Source: Alphaproteobacteria bacterium (GTDB taxonomy: Bacteria > Pseudomonadota > Alphaproteobacteria > Rs-D84). Taken from it: a stretch of 10,731 nt of DNA. The notes under the pieces were generated by a model. It made no database searches and was not told the origin of the DNA. It was given only the letters and a program-made list of their open reading frames with translations. Every line of letters begins with the position of its first letter. The stretch's first letter is position 1. The translations under genes and the position numbers were made by a program. This document shows positions 6,093 to 10,731 of the stretch, in pieces. The stretch spans positions 1-10,731 of the forward strand of contig WQVP01000005.1 of the NCBI GenBank assembly GCA_009785765.1, written 5' to 3'.

Positions 6093-6713
6093 ATGAACAA
6101 CAAAATAGAAAATCTTATCAAAAAATTTGCAAAGCTTCCACGGGTTGGTGGTCGGGGCGGTCAGCGTATTGTGTTGGCATTATTACAAGACAAGACTGGA
6201 AAATCCATAGAACTTGCCAGTGCATTAATTGATACCGCCCAAAGCATAAAGCCTTGTGAAACATGTGGTGTATTAACCGATACGAACACGAACCACGGAA
6301 ACGAGCCACGACTATGCGAATACTGCACCGACACATCTCGTGCAAACGGACAGCTTTGCATTGTTCGTGATCTTGGCGATGTTTGGACATTTGAAAAGGC
6401 GGGTGTTTATCGTGGTCGGTATCATATTATCGGCGGCCTGCTTTCGGCGGCAACGGGAATTACGCCGGATGATTTAAATATTAAAAATCTGTCCGACCGA
6501 ATAAAAAATGAAAAAATAACAGAGATAATTTTTGCACTTCCAAGTACCATGGAAGGCAAAACCACACAGCATTTTATTATTTCTGATATAGGATTTCTGA
6601 TTTCTGATTTAAAACTTAGCGAGCTTGCATCTGGAATTCCATTGGGCGGCGACCTTGACTATGTGGATGATGGCACTTTATCTATTGCATTTGGCGGGCG
6701 GAAAAACATATGA
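6093..6713 (+). CDS. recR: Recombination mediator protein RecR
   Basis: Works with RecF/RecO to load RecA on SSB-coated gapped DNA; rings of RecR clamp DNA. The 206 residues have the family order: a helix-hairpin-helix (FAKLPRVGGRGGQR, 12-25), a C4 zinc finger (Cys55, Cys58, Cys75, Cys78), a Toprim domain (about 87-180) and the closing SGIPLGGDLDYVDDGTL. Two oddities are visible. The zinc-finger loop is about eight residues longer than in E. coli RecR because of a heptad-like repeat (TNTNHGNEP). The acidic residue normally found after CVV in the Toprim strand is Arg92 (CIVRDLGDVWTFE). A second array forms ISDIGFLISDL at 163-173. No clear ribosome binding site precedes the ATG. Its last four bases overlap rsmA. 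Confidence 0.95.
   Translation: MNNKIENLIKKFAKLPRVGGRGGQRIVLALLQDKTGKSIELASALIDTAQSIKPCETCGVLTDTNTNHGNEPRLCEYCTDTSRANGQLCIVRDLGDVWTFEKAGVYRGRYHIIGGLLSAATGITPDDLNIKNLSDRIKNEKITEIIFALPSTMEGKTTQHFIISDIGFLISDLKLSELASGIPLGGDLDYVDDGTLSIAFGGRKNI
6282..6312. repeat. ACGAAC(C) repeat inside the RecR zinc finger
   Basis: Alternating 6- and 7-base units: ACGAAC, ACGAACC, ACGGAA, ACGAGCC, ACGAC. It lies between the two cysteine pairs of RecR. A close relative occurs inside truB at 9544-9583 on the opposite strand. Confidence 0.7.
6580..6614. repeat. Heptad array in recR (TTTCTGA type)
   Basis: TTTCTGA, TATAGGA, TTTCTGA, TTTCTGA, TTTAAAA. The altered second unit is the one that would place TGA in frame (codon 6591-6593, now GGA). 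Confidence 0.9.
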
Positions 6714-7585
6714 AAAATACGAATCACGAATCACGAATCACGAATCACGAATTGGCGGCTTTGCCGCCAATAAGTGAAATGATGCGCACAGCCGGACTTG
6801 AACCAAAAAAACAATTCGGCCAAAACTTTTTATTTGATTTAAATTTAACCGATAAAATCGCACGCAGTGTGCCAGACATACAAAATCAAACAGTTATAGA
6901 GGTTGGGCCGGGGCCCGGCGGACTTACCCGTTCACTTTTGGCAACAGGCGCAAAAAAAGTTATATCAATTGAATATGATAAAACGACAAAGCCAATACTG
7001 GATGAAATAATCGCTGTGTCTGATGGACGGCTGGAAGTTGTGTATGAGGATGCACTTAAAATTTCTGATTTCGGATTTCTGATTTCTGATTTAGTTCCGC
7101 AAGTTTCCATTTGTTCTAACTTGCCGTACAACATAGGTACAGAGTTGTTGGTTCGTTGGTTGCATTTAATATCTCAATCATCAATCCTCAATCCTCAATC
7201 CTCTATGACATTAATGTTCCAACGTGAAGTGGCGGAAAGAATTGTCGCACGGGTTGGTGATAAACAATATGGCCGCCTTTCCGTGTTGGTTGCGCTTACA
7301 TGCGATGCAAAAATTTTATTTAACGTGCCTGCAACTGCGTTTTATCCAAAACCAAAGGTTCAAAGTGCTGTCGTTCAATTAATTCCAAAGCAAATAGAAA
7401 ATAGAAAATTTAAAATTGAAAATTTGGAACAACTTACCGCCCGCCTTTTCGGCCAGCGCCGTAAAATGATTCGGTCCATTATGCCGGGCGTTGACTGGAC
7501 ACAGTTTGGCCTTACCGGCACCGAACGTGCCGAAGAATTATCACCGATGAAATTTTTGGAAATCGCAAAGGAAATTAAATTATGA
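6710..7585 (+). CDS. rsmA: 16S rRNA (adenine1518-N6/adenine1519-N6)-dimethyltransferase RsmA
   Basis: Transfers four methyl groups from S-adenosylmethionine to two adjacent adenines near the 3' end of 16S rRNA late in small-subunit assembly. The 291 residues show KKQFGQNFL (33-41), the SAM-binding motif I EVGPGPGGLT (64-73), Glu88 and Asp114 of the SAM site, and motif IV NLPYNI (137-142). The family normally begins near LPPISEMM (19-25), so residues 1-16 are an extension coded by five ACGAATC heptads, starting at an ATG that overlaps the recR stop (ATGA). Three more arrays form ISDFGFLISDL (118-128), SQSSILNPQSSM (155-166) and IENRKFKIENL (229-239). All keep the frame, and the catalytic motifs are untouched. 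Translational coupling to recR is likely. Confidence 0.96.
   Translation: MKNTNHESRITNHELAALPPISEMMRTAGLEPKKQFGQNFLFDLNLTDKIARSVPDIQNQTVIEVGPGPGGLTRSLLATGAKKVISIEYDKTTKPILDEIIAVSDGRLEVVYEDALKISDFGFLISDLVPQVSICSNLPYNIGTELLVRWLHLISQSSILNPQSSMTLMFQREVAERIVARVGDKQYGRLSVLVALTCDAKILFNVPATAFYPKPKVQSAVVQLIPKQIENRKFKIENLEQLTARLFGQRRKMIRSIMPGVDWTQFGLTGTERAEELSPMKFLEIAKEIKL
6719..6753. repeat. Heptad array coding the RsmA N-terminus (ACGAATC x5)
   Basis: Four exact ACGAATC units and one ACGAATT. It reads TNHESRITNHE in frame. This strand has no stop in any phase, whereas the reverse strand would give TGA. Confidence 0.93.
6752..6770. repeat. Perfect hairpin TTGGCGGC-TTT-GCCGCCAA next to a heptad array
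   Basis: An 8-bp perfect stem with a TTT loop, joined directly to the ACGAATC array. It codes ELAALPP of RsmA. Similar small hairpins flank arrays in truB and mutS. Confidence 0.75.
7062..7089. repeat. Heptad array in rsmA (TTTCTGA type)
   Basis: TTTCTGA, TTTCGGA, TTTCTGA, TTTCTGA. The single T-to-G change at 7073 converts the in-frame TGA of a perfect array to GGA. Confidence 0.92.
7174..7201. repeat. Heptad array in rsmA (TCAATCC x4)
   Basis: TCAATCA, TCAATCC, TCAATCC, TCAATCC. It codes SQSSILNPQSS between NLPYNI and the MTLMFQREVAERI segment. Confidence 0.9.
7392..7426. repeat. Heptad array in rsmA (AAATAGA type)
   Basis: AAATAGA, AAATAGA, AAATTTA, AAATTGA, AAATTTG. A third perfect unit would place TAG at codon 7409-7411; TTT stands there instead. 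Confidence 0.8.
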
Positions 7586-8763
7586 GTATGTTAACACGGG
7601 ACGCCAAAACTATTATATATCTTGGTACGATTCATTCAATCACCGGCGCTTTTTTTGGCGCATTCCTTGTATCGTATATGATGCAGATTGCAGATAATCA
7701 ATTATTGTCTATTTCTATTTTCAATATTTTAAAGTTTGCACTTATTGGTGTTGGCTTTTGGATATTGGCAGACTTTGTAAAGCGTAAAAACAAAATGATG
7801 GTGTATCGTGGCGGAATTATATTGCAATTATTCTGTCTTTTGACAATGGCAATCGTCCAAGATGGCATCGCACCATATCTTGCGATACTTGGCGCTATGT
7901 ATGGTTTTGCGATGGCGATGCGACATTGTCCGTTTAATGTTATAACGGCGGAAAAAATAAATGAAAAAATCACGACGCGATTTGTTGGATATCGGACATT
8001 GTTCGGCAAAAGCGCATCTGTTATAACGCCGCTCTTACTTGGTCTTTTTATAACAATTGGGTCATATCCGTTTATGGCATTAATAATGTGCTTTGTATTA
8101 TTGTTTGAATTTTATTTATCGTACAAACTTACAAGCGACACCGCACAAAAATCCAGATTTGATATAAAAAGATTTTTAAACGGCGCACGCCGATCTATTC
8201 TTGTGCGCCGTGTTTTATTGGTGGATGCATTAAAAGGTTTTGCGGGCGACCCGTTAAGCACGGCATTGGTTGTGTATGCGGTATATTTATTACACACGGA
8301 TTTTAATTTGGGACTTTTGATGTCGGGACTGGCGATTGTTGGAATTCTGCTCAGTTATATATTTGGAAGATATGCAAAGCCACAAATGTTCCCACGTATA
8401 CTTTTGGTTTCAAACATTGTTATGTTGTCTTTCTTGGTTTTATTTATGGGGACAAGCGGAATAATAATGTTTGTAATCTTCCGCATAGCGCTTTGGATAC
8501 CGGCGAATATTGTCGGAAAAATCAGAGAGGTTAATTTAATAGACGCATCAAACAGCGCATGCGTCGGCCATGATTGTAAAACTGAATTTTGGGTATTTCG
8601 TGATGCAGTATTGAACGTGGGACGTGTACTTGGGTTTGGAACGTTATTGGCTGTTGGGATTTGGGGTACGTTTGATATGCTGAAATATTTCATAGCTGCG
8701 ATGACGATTATATTTGTTATTACGTCCACATTATCTATAAAGATTTCAAGACATAGAAAGTAG
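7582..8763 (+). CDS. MFS-type membrane transporter
   Basis: A 393-residue integral membrane protein with about twelve hydrophobic segments: roughly 12-33, 45-64, 75-92, 96-113, two in 141-182, then six between about 217 and 385. The loop after the second segment, ADFVKRKNKMMVYRGG, resembles MFS motif A (G-x-x-x-D-R-x-G-R-R). The middle loop (about 183-210) is charged, as between the two halves of an MFS protein. The substrate cannot be told. The ATG overlaps the rsmA stop by four bases, and a second ATG two codons later could also serve. Unlike its neighbours it contains no heptad array. It is probably the last gene of the plus-strand operon, ending at the shared terminator at 8858-8893. Confidence 0.7.
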   Translation: MSMLTRDAKTIIYLGTIHSITGAFFGAFLVSYMMQIADNQLLSISIFNILKFALIGVGFWILADFVKRKNKMMVYRGGIILQLFCLLTMAIVQDGIAPYLAILGAMYGFAMAMRHCPFNVITAEKINEKITTRFVGYRTLFGKSASVITPLLLGLFITIGSYPFMALIMCFVLLFEFYLSYKLTSDTAQKSRFDIKRFLNGARRSILVRRVLLVDALKGFAGDPLSTALVVYAVYLLHTDFNLGLLMSGLAIVGILLSYIFGRYAKPQMFPRILLVSNIVMLSFLVLFMGTSGIIMFVIFRIALWIPANIVGKIREVNLIDASNSACVGHDCKTEFWVFRDAVLNVGRVLGFGTLLAVGIWGTFDMLKYFIAAMTIIFVITSTLSIKISRHRK

Positions 8764-8791
8764 CCAGGAACCAGGAACTAGGAACTAGTGA
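8764..8791. repeat. Heptad array after the MFS gene (CCAGGAA/CTAGGAA)
   Basis: CCAGGAA, CCAGGAA, CTAGGAA, CTAGTGA. It starts immediately after the TAG stop codon and is the inverse of 8828-8857, so the MFS mRNA 3' end could fold into a long hairpin. Confidence 0.88.
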
Positions 8792-8827
8792 ACTTGGTAT
8801 TTGTTGATATAATTTCAACAACCTCAT

Positions 8828-8857
8828 ACTAACTAATTCCTAGTTCCTAGTTCCTAC
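8828..8857. repeat. Heptad array, inverted partner (AGTTCCT type)
   Basis: ACTAACT, AATTCCT, AGTTCCT, AGTTCCT, AC. Its reverse complement matches the array at 8764-8791. It abuts the terminator on its left. Confidence 0.88.
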
Positions 8858-8893
8858 AAATAAAAATTGCACCCAAAGGCGCAATTTTTATTT
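8858..8893. terminator. Bidirectional terminator containing the rpsO stop codon
   Basis: AAATAAAAATTGC (8858-8870) pairs with GCAATTTTTATTT (8881-8893) around a CC/GG-closed loop. The one mismatch on the plus strand becomes a G-U pair on the minus strand. Each strand has a T-rich tail. It would end both the MFS transcript and the rpsO transcript. The rpsO TAA (8890-8888) lies within the stem. Confidence 0.88.
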
Positions 8894-9160
8894 TCTGATA
8901 CCAAGTTTTTTGATAAGCGTCTCATAAGCTTCAACGCTTCCTTTTTTGATATACGCCAATAATTTTTTACGGCGATTAACCAATGTGATAAGGCCACGTT
9001 TGGAATGCTTATCTTTTGGCATAGTTTTCATATGCTCTGTAAGATTACGGATACGTTCTGTTAAAACGGCAACTTGTGCAGATGCAGATCCGCCATTATC
9101 AGTTTCAGATGACTTGAATTCTTTAATTAATTCAGTTTTTTTTGCTTTTACTATGGACAT
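8888..9160 (-). CDS. rpsO: 30S ribosomal protein S15
   Basis: Binds the central domain of 16S rRNA early in small-subunit assembly and contributes to a bridge to the 50S subunit. The 90 residues are family length, with the conserved DNGGSASAQVAVLTERIRNLTEHMK and HSKRGLITLVNRRKKLLAYIKK regions (described in parts: NGGS at 22-25, SKRGL at about 53-57). I chose the ATG at 9160; an in-frame TTG 13 codons upstream reads through the leader and a heptad array and is unlikely. AAGAGAG six bases before the ATG serves as the ribosome binding site within a 14-nt block identical to that of tig. It follows truB, as in many bacteria, and the terminator overlaps its stop codon. Confidence 0.97.
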   Translation of the reverse strand: MSIVKAKKTELIKEFKSSETDNGGSASAQVAVLTERIRNLTEHMKTMPKDKHSKRGLITLVNRRKKLLAYIKKGSVEAYETLIKKLGIRK

Positions 9161-9166
9161 TTTTTG

Positions 9167-9180
9167 CTCTCTTCGTTCGC
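9167..9180 (-). promoter_or_regulatory. GCGAACGAAGAGAG leader block of rpsO
   Basis: Identical over 14 bases to the block before tig at 4787-4800, at nearly the same distance from the ATG (six bases rather than five). It also follows a TTACTGG heptad array. Confidence 0.65.
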
Positions 9181-9183
9181 GGT

Positions 9184-9211
9184 AACCAGTAATCAGCAAC
9201 CAGTAACCAGT
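9184..9211. repeat. Heptad array in truB-rpsO gap (AACCAGT x4)
   Basis: AACCAGT, AATCAGC, AACCAGT, AACCAGT, reaching the last base of the truB stop codon. Same unit as in the tig leader, and the inverse of 9304-9331 inside truB. Confidence 0.9.
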
Positions 9212-10164
9212 TAGTTGTTCATGACACGTCTGGGTTTTAATTGTCCGCCAACTAATTCTGCAATTCCAAGAAATTTTCCAGAATGGTAAACTCTTCTAAG
9301 TCCACTGATTACTGGTTCCTGATTACTGATTACTTGACCTTGGTCAAAACGCATCGCGTCTGTTTCATTCAATTCCAAAACCAGAATGTCCTCCAGTCCG
9401 AAATCTATTGGTTGCAGATACGCAATTATATCTGCCGGGCTATTATTATACAAATTTTCCAAGAAATCAAGTGATACGGCATCTTTTATTAAAAAACCAT
9501 TTGATCCTGTACGGCGAATCATATTGGTTGTTCCGATAAAATCGTGTTCGTGGTTCGTGTTCGTGGTTCGTGATTTCTGATTTATTTTTTCAATTATTTG
9601 TTGAACCAGTGTGCGTACATACGTGCCGGCGCTGCACTTTACTGTAAATTTATCCAGCTCAACTCGGAGCTCTCTAACCTCAACTCTGCGTACAGGCATC
9701 TCTATGTCAATGCCTTTTCGTGCCAACTCATACGCTTTTTTACCATTAATTTTTATCGCACTGTATACGGGTGGTGTTTGTTCAATTTCGCCGATTAACT
9801 CCGCGCAAGCGCGGAAAAGACACTGGGCACTGGGCACTGGGCACCGGGTATTTTCTTTTATAATATTACCATCCATATCGCCAGTATCTGTTTCTATCCC
9901 CCATTTAATACTAAATTCGTACTCTTTATCCCTACTATTGCCTAGTGCCTCATGCCTAGTGCCTTTTTGGACGGCTGTGCCGTCCAAATACGGAATCATT
10001 TTTGTCGCTTCGCCCAGTGCGATTGGTAATACACCCGAAGCCATAGGGTCAAGCGTACCGATATGTCCGAACTTGCGCTGTCCGAACATTTTTGCGATGC
10101 GCCATCCAGCCTGACGTGATGTCATACCTGACGGTTTGTCCAAAATTACAAATCCGGATTTCAT
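9211..10164 (-). CDS. truB: tRNA pseudouridine-55 synthase TruB, enlarged by repeat insertions
   Basis: Isomerises uridine 55 of the tRNA T-loop to pseudouridine. Family motifs are clear: GFVILDKPSGMTS (4-16), GHIGTLDPMASGVLP with catalytic Asp39, YEFSIKWGIETDTGDMDG (82-99), QTPPVYSAIKINGKKAYELAR (in parts from 129) and the CSAGTYVRTL box (177-186). At 317 residues it carries four extra stretches that coincide with heptad arrays: AVQKGTRHEALGNSRD (64-79), TRCPVPSAQCLFRACA (106-121), QKSRTTNTNHEHDF (196-209) and QVISNQEPVISGL (277-289). All are in frame and avoid the catalytic core. The ATG overlaps the mutS TGA (ATGA), so translation is probably coupled. Confidence 0.95.
   Translation of the reverse strand: MKSGFVILDKPSGMTSRQAGWRIAKMFGQRKFGHIGTLDPMASGVLPIALGEATKMIPYLDGTAVQKGTRHEALGNSRDKEYEFSIKWGIETDTGDMDGNIIKENTRCPVPSAQCLFRACAELIGEIEQTPPVYSAIKINGKKAYELARKGIDIEMPVRRVEVRELRVELDKFTVKCSAGTYVRTLVQQIIEKINQKSRTTNTNHEHDFIGTTNMIRRTGSNGFLIKDAVSLDFLENLYNNSPADIIAYLQPIDFGLEDILVLELNETDAMRFDQGQVISNQEPVISGLRRVYHSGKFLGIAELVGGQLKPRRVMNN
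9304..9331. repeat. Heptad array in truB (ACTGATT type)
   Basis: ACTGATT, ACTGGTT, CCTGATT, ACTGATT. In truB sense a perfect unit would give TAA at the codon 9318-9316. C instead of A at 9318 makes it GAA. Confidence 0.9.
9544..9583. repeat. Mixed heptad array in truB (GTGGTTC, then TTTCTGA type)
   Basis: GTGTTC, GTGGTTC, GTGTTC, GTGGTTC, then GTGATTTCTGATTT. It codes the QKSRTTNTNHEH insertion. The unit is related to those in recR (6282-6312) and rsmA (6719-6753), in opposite orientation. Confidence 0.8.
9801..9814. repeat. Perfect hairpin CCGCGC-AA-GCGCGG near a heptad array
   Basis: A 6-bp perfect stem inside truB, six bases from the CACTGGG array at 9821-9848. It codes part of LFRACAE. 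Confidence 0.6.
9821..9848. repeat. Heptad array in truB (CACTGGG x4)
   Basis: CACTGGG three times, then CACCGGG. It codes TRCPVPSAQC in truB. Related and inverted with respect to the GCACTAG array at 9935-9962. Confidence 0.92.
9935..9962. repeat. Heptad array in truB (CTAGTGC type)
   Basis: CTATTGC, CTAGTGC, CTCATGC, CTAGTGC. In truB sense a perfect third unit would place TAG at the codon 9951-9949; it reads GAG. Confidence 0.9.
9966..9988. repeat. Perfect hairpin TTTGGACGGC-TGT-GCCGTCCAAA
   Basis: A 10-bp perfect stem with a TGT loop, four bases from the CTAGTGC array. It codes YLDGTAVQK of TruB. Confidence 0.75.
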
Positions 10165-10731
10165 AAATCAAACAAGCTTAATTGTGGTTTCTTCGCCGGC
10201 TCTTCAATTTTGCTTTTTACAATTGATGGCTCTTCGGTGCCCGGGATTACAACTGGCTCTTGTAGGGGTGCGGCTTCCGCACCCGCACAGTCCGTCGGGC
10301 GGGAAGACCCCGCCCCTACATTGTTTTCTAAACCTTTCAAAATCCGCTCTGCGCTTTCAATAACTGACACGGGCATTCCGGCCATTTTTGCAACGTGAAT
10401 TCCGTATGAACTTTCCGCCGTACCAGGCACAACTTTGTGCATAAATATAATTTCGTTATTATGCTCTTTTACTTGGACCGTTAAATTTTTAACATTTTCC
10501 AGTTTCCGGTTTCCAGTTTCCGATTTCGGCGAACATTGCGAAAGCAATGTGAGTTCATGATAATGCGTCGCAAACAAAGTGCGTGGTCGCAATGAATCAA
10601 TAAATTCCAAAACAGATTGCGCAATCGCCATACCATCATAAGTCGCTGTGCCTCGTCCGATTTCATCAAATATAATAAATGATTTTTCTGTTGCACGATT
10701 TAATATGTTTGCGGTCTCTGTCATTTCAACC
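10161..10731 (-). CDS. mutS: DNA mismatch repair protein MutS, C-terminal part (5' end beyond window)
   Basis: MutS recognises mismatches and uses ATP to recruit MutL. About 189 residues are visible, starting within VEMTETANILNRATEKS. The ATPase domain shows Walker B IIFDE followed by IGRGTATYDG, then FATHYHEL and PGTAESSYGIHVAKMAGMP. The end is QLSLFDL, where QLSLF matches the beta-clamp-binding motif of MutS proteins. Two repeat insertions are in frame. KSETGNRKLEN, coded by GAAACTG heptads, follows ATHYHELTLL in a loop that is shorter in E. coli MutS. GAGSSRPTDCAGAEAAPL, coded by the 60-bp TGTAGGGG element, lies in the linker between the ATPase and the C-terminal region. The stop TGA overlaps the truB ATG. 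Confidence 0.95.
   Translation of the reverse strand, partial: VEMTETANILNRATEKSFIIFDEIGRGTATYDGMAIAQSVLEFIDSLRPRTLFATHYHELTLLSQCSPKSETGNRKLENVKNLTVQVKEHNNEIIFMHKVVPGTAESSYGIHVAKMAGMPVSVIESAERILKGLENNVGAGSSRPTDCAGAEAAPLQEPVVIPGTEEPSIVKSKIEEPAKKPQLSLFDL
10261..10320. repeat. TGTAGGGG-ended palindromic element inserted in mutS
   Basis: The ends are TGTAGGGG and CCCCTACA. Inside are hairpins GGGTGCGG-CTT-CCGCACCC and GGGCGG-GAAGACC-CCGCCC. It is exactly 60 bp (20 codons) long, and mutS reads through it without a stop. It has the same architecture as 3357-3432. Confidence 0.85.
10493..10527. repeat. Heptad array in mutS (CAGTTTC type)
   Basis: CATTTTC, CAGTTTC, CGGTTTC, CAGTTTC, CGATTTC. In mutS sense it codes KSETGNRKLEN. 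Confidence 0.88.
10533..10550. repeat. Perfect hairpin ACATTGC-GAAA-GCAATGT near the mutS heptads
   Basis: A 7-bp perfect stem with a four-base loop, five bases from the CAGTTTC array. It codes part of LTLLSQC. Confidence 0.65.

Noticed and set aside
9161..9199. TTG start for rpsO, thirteen codons upstream
   Set aside because: It would translate the heptad array and ribosome binding site; S15 proteins begin like the ATG at 9160.
4801..10527. CRISPR array
   Set aside because: The repeats are 7 bp, directly adjacent, without spacers, and mostly inside genes.

Overview
The window looks like chromosomal DNA of a Gram-negative bacterium, probably an uncultured, AT-rich alphaproteobacterium. The RsmA N-terminus (LPPISEMMRTAGL...KKQFGQNFL), the RecR, TruB and SPOR-tailed carboxypeptidase sequences and the compact overlapping genes point that way. 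This placement is from protein appearance only. No tRNA, rRNA, CRISPR array, transposase or phage gene was seen.

Layout. (1) Positions 1-2275, minus strand: a large exported protein of unknown function, running off the left edge, with a low-complexity Ala/Gln/Val/Arg region followed by a part full of CX6C cysteine pairs. (2) 2276-2765: no gene, but a promoter, a 270-bp nested palindrome that would form the whole 5' leader of that gene, a bidirectional terminator, and a second long palindrome directly behind lspA. (3) 2766-4781, minus: lspA (lipoprotein signal peptidase) and tig (trigger factor), separated by 210 bp of nested palindromes. (4) 4782-4933: divergent promoter region. (5) 4934-8763, plus: a penicillin-binding D-Ala-D-Ala carboxypeptidase with SPOR domain, recR, rsmA and an MFS-type membrane protein. 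The last three are joined by 4-nt ATGA overlaps. (6) 8764-8887: convergent region with a bidirectional terminator that contains the rpsO stop codon. (7) 8888-10731, minus: mutS (3' part only), truB and rpsO, with an ATGA overlap between mutS and truB.

The most unusual feature is a set of nineteen short arrays with a 7-bp period, of many different unit sequences, packed into 4.8-10.5 kb. Six are intergenic and thirteen lie inside genes, in linkers, loops, a zinc finger, the hydrophobic core of a signal peptide and an N-terminus. Because 7 is not a multiple of 3, an array is read in all three phases. In all five coding arrays whose unit would give a stop codon in one phase, the unit standing in that phase is altered so the stop is gone. 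Several coding arrays sit beside a small perfect hairpin. A separate palindromic element with TGTAGGGG/CCCCTACA ends occurs between lspA and tig and, in frame, inside mutS. The closest described parallels are the heptanucleotide STRR repeats of heterocystous cyanobacteria and the Rickettsia palindromic elements found inside genes. The elements here differ in sequence from what I know of either.

The genes are mostly housekeeping: protein maturation (tig, lspA), cell wall (carboxypeptidase), DNA repair (recR, mutS), and ribosome and RNA modification (rsmA, truB, rpsO). The interest lies in how repeat elements have been built into them.
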